A program made the position numbers and the translations under genes. Shown here piece by piece: positions 18,000 to 27,361 of a stretch of 64,000 bases of DNA; position 1 is the stretch's first letter, and each line of letters begins with the position of its first letter. The stretch is taken from assembly GCF_002845745.1 (NCBI RefSeq), contig NZ_PIUM01000026.1, positions 34,778-98,777 on the forward strand. Direction: 5' to 3'. The notes below the pieces were generated by a model. That model was not told the origin of the DNA. It worked only from the letters and a program-made list of their open reading frames with translations, and did not search any database. Source of the stretch: Telmatospirillum siberiense (GTDB lineage: Bacteria; Pseudomonadota; Alphaproteobacteria; Rhodospirillales; Magnetospirillaceae).

Positions 18000-19622
18000 A
18001 TGAACCGGTCCGCGCCACGGCGCCTGTGGTTCCTGTGGCACTCCTGGCTGGCCCTGCCCATCTGGGTGTTCCTGCTGTTCGTCTGCGTCACCGGGACCAT
18101 CGCCACGATCGACAAGGAAATCTTATGGCTGATCGATCCCGCCGTGCGGGCCGACCACGAGAATGGGACGGTCCGCAAGCCGCTGAACGCGGTTGCGGAG
18201 GACATCCACCGCCAGCTTCCGAATGCCGCCATCGCCGGCATCGCTTTCGGCGAACCCTACATGGCCCTGAAGGTGAGCCTCTACACGCCGGACGGGGCCG
18301 ACACCACGGCCTGGGTCAATCCTTATAGCGGAATCATCCAGCGTATTTCGCACGGGATCAACTTCTCGGACTTCGTGGTGTCCTTGCACGGCTGGCTGCT
18401 GATGCCCTGGACGAAGGGAACACCGATCGGCTGGTATGCGGTGACCCTGCTGGGGGTACCGCTGCTGGGATCGGCGATCACCGGGATGGTGATCTTCAAG
18501 CGTTTCTGGCGGACCTACATAACATGGCCGAAGCTGCGGTTCCGCCAGGGCGCACGCCTGTTCTGGGGCGATCTGCACCGGCTGGCGGGCGCGTGGAGCC
18601 TGTGGTTCATCATCATCATCGCCGTCACCGGCCTGTGGTTCCTGGTGCGGGGAGTGATGTACGATCTGCATGTGCCGGTGGGCATGGAAGCGCCGGACAT
18701 TCCCCGGCGCGAGGTTCCGTCGCGCAAAGCCGGCGAACCCTTGCCGGAAATCGACATCGACGGCGCCCTTGCCGCCGTCCGGACCGCCCGACCGGAAACC
18801 CGCCCCCTGGCCGTTATCCTGCCCGAACACGCGCGCGGCACGATTTCCGTCTACAGCCGCTCCGCTTTTCCCCTGCTGGCGGAAGAGGCCTGGGTTCACC
18901 CCTACAGCGGTGATGTCTTGATGGTGCGCGACTGGCGGAACGCCCGAACCTCCGAAGTGATCTCCACCCTCAACGCCAGTCTGCATTTCGGTAATTTCGC
19001 CGGCCTCCCGGTCAAATTGGTCTGGACATTCTTCGGCGCACTGCTCTCCACGCTGGTCGCCACGGGCACGGTGATCGGGGCCAGGCGCGCGGCGAAAGCA
19101 AGCCGCGAGATCCTGGCCACGGCCTCGCCCCTCGCCGGCGGCCCCCGCCGAGCGAGGTTCCGATGGCGCTTCTATCTCGGCGGCCTCGTCCTGATCCTGC
19201 CGCTGATGTCGTTTCCCCGCTATTTCACCGAGGTTTCCGCCCCGCCCCTGGGGGCGCACATCCTGCCCGGGCGAGAGGTGGGTCCGTTCCGGGTCACCCT
19301 GGCCGAAGTCATCCCGGGGGCACCCCGGCTCAGCGAACAGGGAGGCCTTCTCAAAGACTATGCCTTGCATATCGAAAACGGCTACCCGGACCGCATCCGC
19401 CTCGCCTATCTTCGCCGGGGCAAGCCGCCCCATGAGCGCAATCTGGGAGAAATCCTGGAAGGCAACCCCTATCGCCTGCATGGAAAGGTGCGTTTCCCGC
19501 CAACCCTCAAATCCTCCGACAGCCTGTGGCTGACCATCGAGGAATGGGACGGAACCCTGCACCAGACCTCCTGGCCTTTGGCCGAAGTCATGCAGGGCGT
19601 GACGTTCGGTGGAGAGTCCTGA
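18000..19622 (+). CDS. PepSY-associated transmembrane protein
   Basis: A 540-residue inner-membrane protein. The first helix (WHSWLALPIWVFLLFVCVTGTIATID) is typical of PepSY-TM proteins. Further helices occur near residues 150-175, 200-225, 345-370 and 390-410, with a periplasmic PepSY-like region between, and the C-terminal 130 residues look soluble. Members next to TonB receptors are implicated in iron release from siderophores or reduction. I chose the ATG at 18000; in-frame starts at 17895 and 17916 have weaker ribosome sites. It follows the receptor by about 140 bases on the same strand. Confidence 0.82.
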   Translation: MNRSAPRRLWFLWHSWLALPIWVFLLFVCVTGTIATIDKEILWLIDPAVRADHENGTVRKPLNAVAEDIHRQLPNAAIAGIAFGEPYMALKVSLYTPDGADTTAWVNPYSGIIQRISHGINFSDFVVSLHGWLLMPWTKGTPIGWYAVTLLGVPLLGSAITGMVIFKRFWRTYITWPKLRFRQGARLFWGDLHRLAGAWSLWFIIIIAVTGLWFLVRGVMYDLHVPVGMEAPDIPRREVPSRKAGEPLPEIDIDGALAAVRTARPETRPLAVILPEHARGTISVYSRSAFPLLAEEAWVHPYSGDVLMVRDWRNARTSEVISTLNASLHFGNFAGLPVKLVWTFFGALLSTLVATGTVIGARRAAKASREILATASPLAGGPRRARFRWRFYLGGLVLILPLMSFPRYFTEVSAPPLGAHILPGREVGPFRVTLAEVIPGAPRLSEQGGLLKDYALHIENGYPDRIRLAYLRRGKPPHERNLGEILEGNPYRLHGKVRFPPTLKSSDSLWLTIEEWDGTLHQTSWPLAEVMQGVTFGGES

Positions 19623-19717
19623 CGGGAAGCATTCTCCACGGAGTTCCGCCACGAAAGGCGGCATGACGAAGAACCTTCGAAATGAAAATAAAACGGGTGT
19701 CCCGTTTTCTTCCAAAG

Positions 19718-20626
19718 CTAAATCCGCCCCTGCTGGATTTGCAGGGCTTGGCGAAAATAGTCCCGAAATGCGATCTGAATTGGCGTCATTTCGGCGTCGC
19801 GCGCCCAGGCCAATCCGACATCCATCGGCGGAATGGGGAGGCTGGGATTGATCCTCTCGATCCGTTTTCCGTCAAGGGACCAGGGGCGGTAGACCATGTC
19901 CGAAAGCAGCGTCACCCCCTGACCGTCGGCCACCATCGAGCGAACCGCCTCGACCGATGATGTCCGCAGCAAGACGTTGGGGCGCGACGCCGCATTGGGC
20001 CAATATTTCTGTGTCGTTTGCGCCGCCTCATCGACCGTCAGCATGATATAGGGCTCGTCGACGAACAGCTCGAAGGACACCTCGCGCGCCTGTAACAGGG
20101 GATGGCGCGAACAGACCCACAGGCGCCGCGTCGAACTCAGCAGCGTCTCCGAGGCGATCTCAAGATTGCTCAGATTCGACGTCAGGAGCACCGCCATGTC
20201 GTAGCGGCGCCCCAGAAGCCCATCCTCGATCGCCTCGCGGCTCATCTCGTGAATCTTGACGGTGAGGTCCGGGAAAAGGCGTCGGATCCGCCCCAGGTGA
20301 TAGGGGAGGAAATAACCGAGCACGGTATAAGTGGCGGCCACCGTGATGGTGCCCCTGATTTCCATTTGTGGGGTGGCAAGGCTCAGCGCCTCTTCCATCT
20401 TGGCCATGATTTCGTAGGCGTGCGACAGGAAGCGGCGCCCCGTGTCCGTCAACTCCATGCCATAGGGCATTCGCTGGAACAGATCGACCCCCAGGGTCAT
20501 CTCCAGTTCCTTGATCGCCGTCGTGACAGCCGATTGCGAAATCGCCAGGGCGACCGCGGCCTGCGAAATCTGCCCGAGTTCGGCCGTCGCCACGAAATAA
20601 CGAATTTGCTTGAAACTAAGAGCCAT
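19718..20626 (-). CDS. LysR-family regulator of the divergent catabolic operon
   Basis: A 302-residue regulator. The N-terminal helix-turn-helix is QISQAAVALAISQSAVTTAIKELEMTLGVDLF (about residues 16-48). The rest is a periplasmic-binding-protein-like effector domain. The start at 20626 gives the standard MALSFKQIRYF beginning; the open frame extends 17 codons further. It is transcribed away from the operon at 20909-31012, the usual LysR layout, so it is inferred to control that operon in response to its substrate. Confidence 0.9.
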   Translation of the reverse strand: MALSFKQIRYFVATAELGQISQAAVALAISQSAVTTAIKELEMTLGVDLFQRMPYGMELTDTGRRFLSHAYEIMAKMEEALSLATPQMEIRGTITVAATYTVLGYFLPYHLGRIRRLFPDLTVKIHEMSREAIEDGLLGRRYDMAVLLTSNLSNLEIASETLLSSTRRLWVCSRHPLLQAREVSFELFVDEPYIMLTVDEAAQTTQKYWPNAASRPNVLLRTSSVEAVRSMVADGQGVTLLSDMVYRPWSLDGKRIERINPSLPIPPMDVGLAWARDAEMTPIQIAFRDYFRQALQIQQGRI

Positions 20627-20671
20627 ACCGCACCACCAGAACGCCTGCCTTCGATATTTCCAATAATCAAT

Positions 20672-20686
20672 GCACAATATTTGTGC
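20672..20686. promoter_or_regulatory. candidate LysR operator in the divergent promoter region
   Basis: GCACAA, TAT, TTGTGC is a perfect 6-3-6 inverted repeat. It lies 46 bases upstream of the LysR start and about 220 bases upstream of the divergent operon. The 282-base region is much more AT-rich than its surroundings, as expected for a divergent promoter. No other feature was seen in it. Confidence 0.5.
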
Positions 20687-20908
20687 GTATGCAATTTTTG
20701 AGCAAAAAATAGGCCGTTTTGCGCTTTTTCCGGAAAATTCGCGTCTTTCGATATCAATTTATCCGAAAACGGCATGTCCAAAAATCGAATTTTTCAAAGA
20801 TGAGGTTCATCTCTAAGCTTTTCGACAGTGGGAACAGGGGACGCCGGGCACTTCCCGCTCGATGCCCCCATTGGGGAAATTCATGATGGAATTCAAAGGG
20901 GACCGCTC

Positions 20909-21823
20909 ATGAGAAGCCTGTCTTGCGTGGCCATTACCGTTATCGGCCTGGGCACCTTGTTCTCGCCCGCTCAGGCGAAGGAATTATGGACACCCTATCT
21001 GCGTGGCGTTGACGAGGGTCTGGCCTCAGGCGCCCTGCCCCCCGCCGGCGTCTACGGCGTTTTGAACAATTACTGGGCCGGCTACGATCAATATGACAGC
21101 AAGGGGCACAAGACGGGCCTCAAGCTGGACGCCTTGATCGAGGTCCCCGTCGTGCTGTGGGTAACCGGACTGAAGGTCCTGGGAGCCGATTACGCCGTCG
21201 CCCTGGCTCAGCCCTTCGACTACACCAACGTCAAGATGGCCGGGGCTTCCAGCCTGTCCAACAACGCCCATTGGGGCAACTTCAATACCATCCTGGTCCC
21301 GGGACAGTTGTCCTGGAGCCTTCCCAACGACCTCCATGTCAAAACCGGCCTGTCCGTCTATCTCGACGACGCCAGTTCCTCGCCCGCCCATCCGCCGTCG
21401 GGCGGTGGCGTCGGCGCCGGCAACGGACATTGGTCGCTGCAGCCGGACCTTGGCATCAGCTGGCTGCACGACGACTGGAATCTCAGCCTGGAGGTCCATT
21501 ACGACGTCAATTTCGAGGATGGGAAGACCCATTACACCTCGGGTGATGATATTTCGGTCGACTACACCCTGGCCAAGACCATCGGAAAATGGACGGTGGG
21601 TCTGGGCGCCCATCAGCAAAACCAGATCACCAGCGACAGCGGAGCCGGGGCCGCCGGTTGCGCCACCAAGAACGGTTGCAAGGTGAATAATTACGGAATG
21701 GGTCCGCTCGTCGGCTATCAATTCACCGACATCAGCATCATGGCCGAATACAACCACAATCTATACGCCGAAAATGACGTCGCAGGCGAAATATTCAACG
21801 TAAGACTTGTGACAAAGTTTTAG
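20909..21823 (+). CDS. outer-membrane transporter of the phenol MetA-pathway (SphA-like) family
   Basis: A 304-residue secreted beta-barrel-type protein. The signal peptide ends near SPAQA-K (residue 24). The mature part has alternating amphipathic strands, [16 protein letters not shown] early motifs ([10 protein letters not shown]), [20 protein letters not shown] text, and ends VRLVTKF with the C-terminal Phe common to outer-membrane proteins. The family is annotated as putative meta-pathway phenol transporters; the true substrate is unknown. The ATG at 20909 has AAAGGGGA upstream. As first gene of the LysR-divergent operon it probably brings the substrate across the outer membrane. Confidence 0.78.
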   Translation: MRSLSCVAITVIGLGTLFSPAQAKELWTPYLRGVDEGLASGALPPAGVYGVLNNYWAGYDQYDSKGHKTGLKLDALIEVPVVLWVTGLKVLGADYAVALAQPFDYTNVKMAGASSLSNNAHWGNFNTILVPGQLSWSLPNDLHVKTGLSVYLDDASSSPAHPPSGGGVGAGNGHWSLQPDLGISWLHDDWNLSLEVHYDVNFEDGKTHYTSGDDISVDYTLAKTIGKWTVGLGAHQQNQITSDSGAGAAGCATKNGCKVNNYGMGPLVGYQFTDISIMAEYNHNLYAENDVAGEIFNVRLVTKF

Positions 21824-21869
21824 TAAAAAGAAAATTTCTTCAATTAAACATACAAACGGAAGGTTTTTC

Positions 21870-22670
21870 ATGTTGCATCAGGCGGTGGACGTGAACTGTG
21901 ATCTTGGCGAAGGCTTTGGCCATTGGTCGTTGGGCGAAACCCCGGATATCGACCTTCTGCCGTTGATCAGCTCCGCCAATATCGCCACCGGCTTCCATGC
22001 CGGCGATCCGACCCGGATGGATTACACCGTCCAGCATGCCACTCGCCTGGGCATCGGACTGGGGGCCCATCCGGGGTATCGCGACCTTGTCGGCTTCGGG
22101 CGGCGTTTCCTTGATGCCCGGGCCGACGAACTGGTCAATGACGTGCTTTATCAGCTGGGGGCCCTCAGCGAATTCGCCGGCCGCCACGGCGGCAGCCTCC
22201 AGCATGTGAAGCTGCATGGCGCGCTCTACATGCATGCGGCGGCCGACGAGGATTTCGCCACCCTGCTGATCGATACGCTGCGCCGCGTCCGCCCAGACCT
22301 TTACGTCTACTGCATGGCCGGTTCGGCCCTTCACAGGGCGGCGGAAGCCTCGGGTCACCCGGCGGTCCGCGAATTCTATGCCGACCGCGACTACGGCCGC
22401 GACGGATCCATCGTGTTCCGCCGCCAGATCGCGGCCCCCGACCCGCTGGCTCTGGCCGACAAGGTGGTGCGCGCCTGCCGGGACGGCATGGTGACCACCG
22501 TCGACGGGGAAGACATCCCGATCGCCTTCGATTCGATCTGCTTCCATTCGGATACGCCCGGCGCTCTGGCGATCGGCCGGACCATCCGCGCATCGCTTCA
22601 GCGGCACGGCATCCGAATTGCACCGTTGATGGATGTGGTCCATCCACGGACGCCAGAGGACAAGGAGTAA
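21870..22670 (+). CDS. pxpA: LamB/YcsF family protein, 5-oxoprolinase subunit A homologue
   Basis: A 266-residue protein with the family start [14 protein letters not shown] and later [25 protein letters not shown] and [11 protein letters not shown]. In PxpABC this subunit cooperates with PxpB and PxpC to open 5-oxoproline using ATP. Here it heads a pxpA-accB-like-accC-like-pxpB-pxpC run. The biotin-dependent neighbours suggest a related carboxylation or lactam-opening reaction rather than plain oxoproline use. The gene symbol is by homology only. Confidence 0.88.
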   Translation: MLHQAVDVNCDLGEGFGHWSLGETPDIDLLPLISSANIATGFHAGDPTRMDYTVQHATRLGIGLGAHPGYRDLVGFGRRFLDARADELVNDVLYQLGALSEFAGRHGGSLQHVKLHGALYMHAAADEDFATLLIDTLRRVRPDLYVYCMAGSALHRAAEASGHPAVREFYADRDYGRDGSIVFRRQIAAPDPLALADKVVRACRDGMVTTVDGEDIPIAFDSICFHSDTPGALAIGRTIRASLQRHGIRIAPLMDVVHPRTPEDKE

Positions 22671-22676
22671 CACATC

Positions 22677-22922
22677 ATGGCGATTATCGTCGTTCGCGCC
22701 CCGATTCCCGGAATTTTCTATGACAAACCGGCCCCGGATCAGCCCCCGTTCAAGACGGAAGGCGATAGCGTCGCCCCCGGCGACAGCCTGGCCCTGGTTG
22801 AGGTGATGAAGACGTTCAACCCGGTCAAATCCTCGAAAAATGGCCGCTTCGTCCGTTACCTGGTGGAAAACGAGGACGAACTGATGGCTGGTCAACCGAT
22901 CGCCGAAATCGACGTGGACTGA
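22677..22922 (+). CDS. biotin carboxyl carrier protein, short
   Basis: An 81-residue single biotinyl domain. The biotin attachment Lys is in LVEVMKTFNPV (near residue 45), with Val before the Met instead of the more usual Ala. It lacks the long Ala/Pro-rich N-terminal region of the housekeeping AccB. It lies six bases after pxpA and five before the biotin carboxylase, so it is a dedicated carrier for this operon. Confidence 0.9.
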   Translation: MAIIVVRAPIPGIFYDKPAPDQPPFKTEGDSVAPGDSLALVEVMKTFNPVKSSKNGRFVRYLVENEDELMAGQPIAEIDVD

Positions 22923-22927
22923 GTGGG

Positions 22928-24343
22928 ATGTTCGAAATGACCGACAGAAAACCGGCCGGACGAATCCGTAGGCTCCTGGTGGCCAACCGCGGCGAAATCG
23001 CCGTCCGGATCATTCGCGCCGCCCATGAACTGGGGATTCAGACGATCCAGGTCCACAGCCAGGCCGACGGCGACATGCTGGCGGCGCGGCTGGCCGGAGA
23101 ACGCATCGAGATCGGACCCTCGCGGGCCAACAAGTCCTATTTGCGGCCCGAAGCGATCCTCGACGCGGCGCGGCGGACCGGCGCCGACGCCATCCATCCC
23201 GGTTATGGCTTCCTCGCCGAAAACGCCGAATTCGCCGACATGACCGAAAACGCCGGACTGATCTTCGTCGGCCCCTCCGGCGACATCATGCGCACCATGG
23301 GCGACAAGGCCCGGGCCCGCAAGGCCGCGGAAACCGCGGGTGTGCCGACGGTCCCGGGTAGCCGGGGCGTGGTTGCCGACGTCGACGAGGCCCTGACCCT
23401 GGCCGAGGCCATCGGTTATCCGCTGCTGCTGAAGGCCACGGCCGGCGGCGGCGGACGGGGCATCCGTCTGGCCTCCAATCCAGCCGAGCTCAAGGATTTG
23501 TTCATCCAGGCCGCCGCGGAAGCGCGTGCCGCCTTCGGGGATCCGGGGATCTACCTCGAACGCTTCATCCCCCGCGCCCGCCATATCGAGGTCCAGGTGC
23601 TGGGCGACGGCGAAAACGTCATCCATCTGTTCGAACGGGAATGCTCCCTGCAACGCCGCCGCCAGAAGATCTGGGAAGAAGCCCCCGCCGCCAGCCTCGA
23701 CGACGACATCCGTCAACGCCTCTGCCGCTCGGCGCTGGAACTGGCCCGCGCGGTCCGCTATCGGGGGGCCGGCACGGTCGAATTCCTCTATGACGAGAAC
23801 CGACGGGCCTTCTATTTCATCGAAATGAATACCCGGATCCAGGTCGAACATCCGGTCACCGAAATGGTCACCGGCATCGATCTGGTGCGGGAAATGATCC
23901 GCATCGCCGGCGGCCATCGGCTGTCCCTGCGTCAGGAGGATATCCGCCTGACCGGCCATGCCATCGAATGCCGGATCAATGCCGAGGATCCGGCGCTCGA
24001 CTTCACGCCGGTCCCGGGGACCGTCGAAACCTTGCACATCCCCGGCGGCCCCGGCCTGCGCTTCGACACCATGCTCTATCCCGGCTACACGATCCCACCG
24101 TTCTACGATTCGCTGCTCGGCAAACTGATCGCCTGGGATCACAGCCGTCCGCAGGCCATCAGCCGCATGGCGCGCGCCTTGCGCGAAATGCGCATCACCG
24201 GCGTGCCCACCACCTTGCCCCTGCTGCTCGAACTGACGGGCGCCGCCGATGTCCGAGAGGGCGCCGTCCACACCGGTTGGCTGGAAGAGTGGCTGGCATC
24301 GAAAACACTCGATCTCCCCCTGGAAAAGGCGGCCTGCCCATGA
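22928..24343 (+). CDS. biotin carboxylase subunit
   Basis: A 471-residue ATP-grasp enzyme that carboxylates the biotin carrier using ATP and bicarbonate. It has LVANRGEIAVRIIRA at the N-terminus, the ATP loop KATAGGGGRGIRL near residue 162, the ECSLQRRRQKIWEEAP segment, and MNTRIQVEHPVTE near residue 300. All expected active-site segments are present. It overlaps pxpB by four bases. It is probably a second biotin carboxylase besides a housekeeping AccC elsewhere. Confidence 0.93.
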   Translation: MFEMTDRKPAGRIRRLLVANRGEIAVRIIRAAHELGIQTIQVHSQADGDMLAARLAGERIEIGPSRANKSYLRPEAILDAARRTGADAIHPGYGFLAENAEFADMTENAGLIFVGPSGDIMRTMGDKARARKAAETAGVPTVPGSRGVVADVDEALTLAEAIGYPLLLKATAGGGGRGIRLASNPAELKDLFIQAAAEARAAFGDPGIYLERFIPRARHIEVQVLGDGENVIHLFERECSLQRRRQKIWEEAPAASLDDDIRQRLCRSALELARAVRYRGAGTVEFLYDENRRAFYFIEMNTRIQVEHPVTEMVTGIDLVREMIRIAGGHRLSLRQEDIRLTGHAIECRINAEDPALDFTPVPGTVETLHIPGGPGLRFDTMLYPGYTIPPFYDSLLGKLIAWDHSRPQAISRMARALREMRITGVPTTLPLLLELTGAADVREGAVHTGWLEEWLASKTLDLPLEKAACP

Positions 24344-25215
24344 AACCGAGATATTCCTTTGGCGGCGACGAGCATGTCTTCGTCGAGTTCGGCGAAGAGA
24401 TGTCCCTGGAGGGCTTCTTCGCCAGCATGTCGCTGACCAACGCCATCCGCGACAGCCGCATTCGCGGCGTGACCGAGATTTGTCCGGCCAACGCCACCCT
24501 GTTGGTGAAATACGATCCCGATGTCATTTCCCCCGCCGACATGATGGGGGAGATCCGCCAGTTGGAGACCGCCGCCGAAAAGACCGAGCCGGTCCTGCGG
24601 ACCCGCATCATCGAGATGCCCGTCTACTACAACGATCCCTGGACCCATGAAACCCTGATGCGCTTCCGCGACCGCCATCAGGCCCCGGACGCCACCGACC
24701 TCGAATATTCGGCGAAGATTTCCGGCTATGACGACGTTTCGTCCTTCATCGGCGCCCACGCGGGCTCCCCGTGGTTCGTCTCGGCCGTCGGGTTCGTCGC
24801 GGGACTGCCCTTCATGTATCAGATGGTCGAGCGTCCCTTGCAGATCGACGTTCCCAAATATCTGCGTCCACGGCTTGACACCCCGCGCCTGACCGTCGGC
24901 CATGGCGGCTGTTTCGGCTGCGTCTATTCGGTGCGCGGCGCCGGTGGATATCAGATGTTCGGCGTCACCCCGATGCCGATCTACGACCCTCGGCAAGAAC
25001 TCAACTATCTCCGGGACTTCATGATCTTCTTCAAGCCCGGCGACATCGTGAAATTCAAGCCGGTCGGCCGCGAGGAGTATGACGACACCGTGCGACGGGT
25101 GGATGCCAACAACTTCGAGCCGCTGATCCGGCAGGTCACCTTCAATCTCGAGGACTTCCACAAAGCCCCGACAGCCTGCAATCAAGCCTTGGAGGGCATT
25201 CTCCATGACCGTTAA
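24340..25215 (+). CDS. pxpB: 5-oxoprolinase subunit B (KipI family) homologue
   Basis: A 291-residue protein of the KipI/allophanate-hydrolase-subunit-1 family. It has YYNDPWTHETLMRFRDRH in the middle, then SAVGFVAGLPFM, and GHGGCFGCVYSVRGAGGYQMFG near residue 195. It is longer at the N-terminus than typical KipI. The ATG overlaps the biotin carboxylase stop (ATGA). It ends inside the start of pxpC with an 11-base overlap, so the pair is translationally coupled as usual for PxpB/PxpC complexes. Confidence 0.87.
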   Translation: MKPRYSFGGDEHVFVEFGEEMSLEGFFASMSLTNAIRDSRIRGVTEICPANATLLVKYDPDVISPADMMGEIRQLETAAEKTEPVLRTRIIEMPVYYNDPWTHETLMRFRDRHQAPDATDLEYSAKISGYDDVSSFIGAHAGSPWFVSAVGFVAGLPFMYQMVERPLQIDVPKYLRPRLDTPRLTVGHGGCFGCVYSVRGAGGYQMFGVTPMPIYDPRQELNYLRDFMIFFKPGDIVKFKPVGREEYDDTVRRVDANNFEPLIRQVTFNLEDFHKAPTACNQALEGILHDR

Positions 25216-26179
25216 CGTGCTGCAGCCCGGACTATCGACGACCGTGCAGGACCTGGGGCGCCCCGGCTTCTACCATGTCGGCATTCCCCTGTCGGGCGGC
25301 ATGGACCGCTATGCCCTGATCGCCGCCAATCTGCTGGTCGGCAATGACGACGGCGACGCGGTTCTCGAAACCACCTTCCTGGGACCGGAATTGCAATTCC
25401 TGGAGGACGCGCTGGTCGCGGTGACCGGCGCCGACCTGCCCCCCCTGGTCGACGGCGTCGAGCAGCCCGTCTGGGAAGCCTTCTCCATTAAGGCCGGCCA
25501 GGTTCTTTCCTTCGACTATCTGCGTTCCGGCGCCCGCTCCTATATCGCCATTGCCGGCGGCATCGACGTGCCCCTGGCCCTCGGCAGCCGATCCACCTAT
25601 GCCCTGGGCGGCCTCGGCGGTTATCAGGGACGCGCTCTCAAGGCCGGTGACATGCTGAGTGTCGGTCCGGCGAAACGGCCGGCGGGTCCCGGCCGCGGCA
25701 TTGGCCCCGAACTCCATCCCCCACTGCCCACGGTGACGGAACTGCGCATGCTGCCCGGCCTCTATTGGCACCGGATGACCGACGAGGCGGCCGCCAACTT
25801 TTTCGAAGACGTCTGGAAACTGGCGCCGGAAGCCGACCGCATCGGCGGACGCTTCCGCGGAGGACGCTCGCCGAAGCTGGTCGACCGGCCCCAACCCTTC
25901 GGCGCCGGCTCCAACCCCAGCAACATCACCGATGCCTGCTACCCCTATGGTTCGATCCAGATCCCCGGCTGTCTGGAACCCATCGTCCTGCACCGCGACG
26001 CCGTTTCGGTCGGCGGCTATTTCATGGTGGGGACGGTCATTTCGGCAGACATGGATCTGATCGGGCAATTGCCGCCCAACGCCAAGACCCGCTTCGTCAA
26101 GGTCGATATGGAGCAGGCGCTGGAGGCCCGCCGGGCCTACCGGAGACGCCTCGATCGGCTGCGCGCTTCTCTGTCTTAA
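25205..26179 (+). CDS. pxpC: 5-oxoprolinase subunit C (KipA, biotin-dependent carboxyltransferase family)
   Basis: A 324-residue protein with the family start VLQPGLSTTVQDLGRPGFYHVGIPLSGGMDR, then LETTFLGPELQF, and late IGGRFRGGRSPKL and GSNPSNITDACYPYGSIQIPG. This domain is also the carboxyltransferase part of urea amidolyase. With the biotin carrier and biotin carboxylase beside it, a biotin-dependent carboxyl transfer to a nitrogen substrate is plausible; this is inference. Confidence 0.88.
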   Translation: MTVNVLQPGLSTTVQDLGRPGFYHVGIPLSGGMDRYALIAANLLVGNDDGDAVLETTFLGPELQFLEDALVAVTGADLPPLVDGVEQPVWEAFSIKAGQVLSFDYLRSGARSYIAIAGGIDVPLALGSRSTYALGGLGGYQGRALKAGDMLSVGPAKRPAGPGRGIGPELHPPLPTVTELRMLPGLYWHRMTDEAAANFFEDVWKLAPEADRIGGRFRGGRSPKLVDRPQPFGAGSNPSNITDACYPYGSIQIPGCLEPIVLHRDAVSVGGYFMVGTVISADMDLIGQLPPNAKTRFVKVDMEQALEARRAYRRRLDRLRASLS

Positions 26180-26213
26180 AGAGCCCCCCATAGCCTGTCC
26201 GGAGGAAAAAGTG

Positions 26214-27290
26214 ATGCCTTCCGCCTTTTTGCGCCTTTCATCGTTGCTCGTCGCCGCGACCTTGGCCCTGCCCGCCGCCGCCGCCGAAAGCAGCTGGTAT
26301 CCCTATCCGGCCGAAGTCACCACGCCGGCCTTCTCGGCCGACGGCAAGACCTCGCCGATCGAGTACAATGCCCTCGACAAGGCCGCCAAGCCGCACAATC
26401 TCTGCGTCTCTTTCCCCCATATGAAGGATGCCTACTGGCTGGGGGTCGACTATGGCGTAACGCAGGAGGCGAAACGCCTGGGCGTCAAGGTCGACCTGGT
26501 CGAGGCGGGGGGCTACACGGAACTCGCCAAGCAAATCTCACAAATCGAGAATTGCGTCGCCAATGGAGCCCAGGCGGTCATCATCGGCGCCATTTCCGCC
26601 GACGGCCTCAACAGCCTGATCGCCGAGATCCACAAGAAGAACATCCCCGTCATCGATCTGGTCAACGGCATCAACTCGCCCGACGTGGCAGCCAAGTCCC
26701 TGGTTTCATTCTACACCATGGGTCACTCGGCCGGGGCCTACCTGGCCGCCAAGCACCCCGCTGGCGCCGCGCCGGTGAAAGTGGGCTGGTTTCCCGGCCC
26801 AGCCGGCGCCGGCTGGGTCGAGGCCGCCAACAAGGGCTTCTTGGACGCCGTCAAAGGCTCGGCGGTCACCGTCCTGCCTCCGAAATACGGGGATACCGGC
26901 AAGGAGGCGCAGTTGAAGCTGGTCGAGGACGTCCTGCAGGCCGAACCCGATCTCAGCTATGTGGCCGGAACCGCGGTGACCGCCGAGGCGGCGCAGGGCC
27001 TCATCCGCGAACGCGACCTGAAGGGGAAGGTCTCCCTCCTGGCCTTCTATATGACGCCCGGCGTCTACGACGGCATCAAGCGGGGCAGCATTCTGGCCGC
27101 TCCCGCCGATTCCATGGTCATCCAGGGCCGCATCGCCGTCGACCAGGCGGTGCGCATCCTGGAGCGGCAATCCTATGAGAAGCACGTCGGCCCCAAGATT
27201 TTCATGGTCGACTCCTCGAACATCTCCGCCACGCCGCGCGAAGCCATCCTGCCGCCGGAACGCTTTTCGCCGGTCTTCAAGGTCGACTGA
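26214..27290 (+). CDS. periplasmic sugar-type binding protein (TorT-like)
   Basis: A 358-residue secreted binding protein of the LacI/ribose-binding fold. The signal peptide ends near LPAAAA. The core contains SFPHMKDAYWLGVDYGVTQEAKRLG, QISQIENCVANGAQAVIIGA and VAGTAVTAEAAQGLI. The wording resembles TorT, the sensor partner of TMAO systems. However, the neighbours are a paired ABC ATPase and permease, so a transport role is more likely than TMAO sensing. The ATG at 26214 has GGAGG at 26201-26205; a GTG one codon earlier is possible. Confidence 0.85.
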   Translation: MPSAFLRLSSLLVAATLALPAAAAESSWYPYPAEVTTPAFSADGKTSPIEYNALDKAAKPHNLCVSFPHMKDAYWLGVDYGVTQEAKRLGVKVDLVEAGGYTELAKQISQIENCVANGAQAVIIGAISADGLNSLIAEIHKKNIPVIDLVNGINSPDVAAKSLVSFYTMGHSAGAYLAAKHPAGAAPVKVGWFPGPAGAGWVEAANKGFLDAVKGSAVTVLPPKYGDTGKEAQLKLVEDVLQAEPDLSYVAGTAVTAEAAQGLIRERDLKGKVSLLAFYMTPGVYDGIKRGSILAAPADSMVIQGRIAVDQAVRILERQSYEKHVGPKIFMVDSSNISATPREAILPPERFSPVFKVD

Positions 27291-27361
27291 CCCCGAAGCA
27301 GGGAATTCCGCTTAAGACCTCCCGCACACGGCCGGCGCTCCTCCGGGCGGCGCCGGCCCCA

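Noticed and set aside
18123..19715. A 530-codon minus-strand open frame opposite the PepSY gene
   Set aside because: High-GC antisense shadow. The PepSY frame has clear membrane helices and family text, while the opposite frame does not.
22892..24271. A 459-codon minus-strand open frame opposite the biotin carboxylase
   Set aside because: The biotin carboxylase motifs fix the plus frame. The antisense translation is low-complexity Gly/Asp/Gln.
26214..27290. Naming the binding protein TorT as part of a TMAO respiratory system
   Set aside because: There is no TorS, TorR, TorA or TorC gene nearby, and the gene sits with a sugar-type ATPase and permease, so a transport role is better supported.
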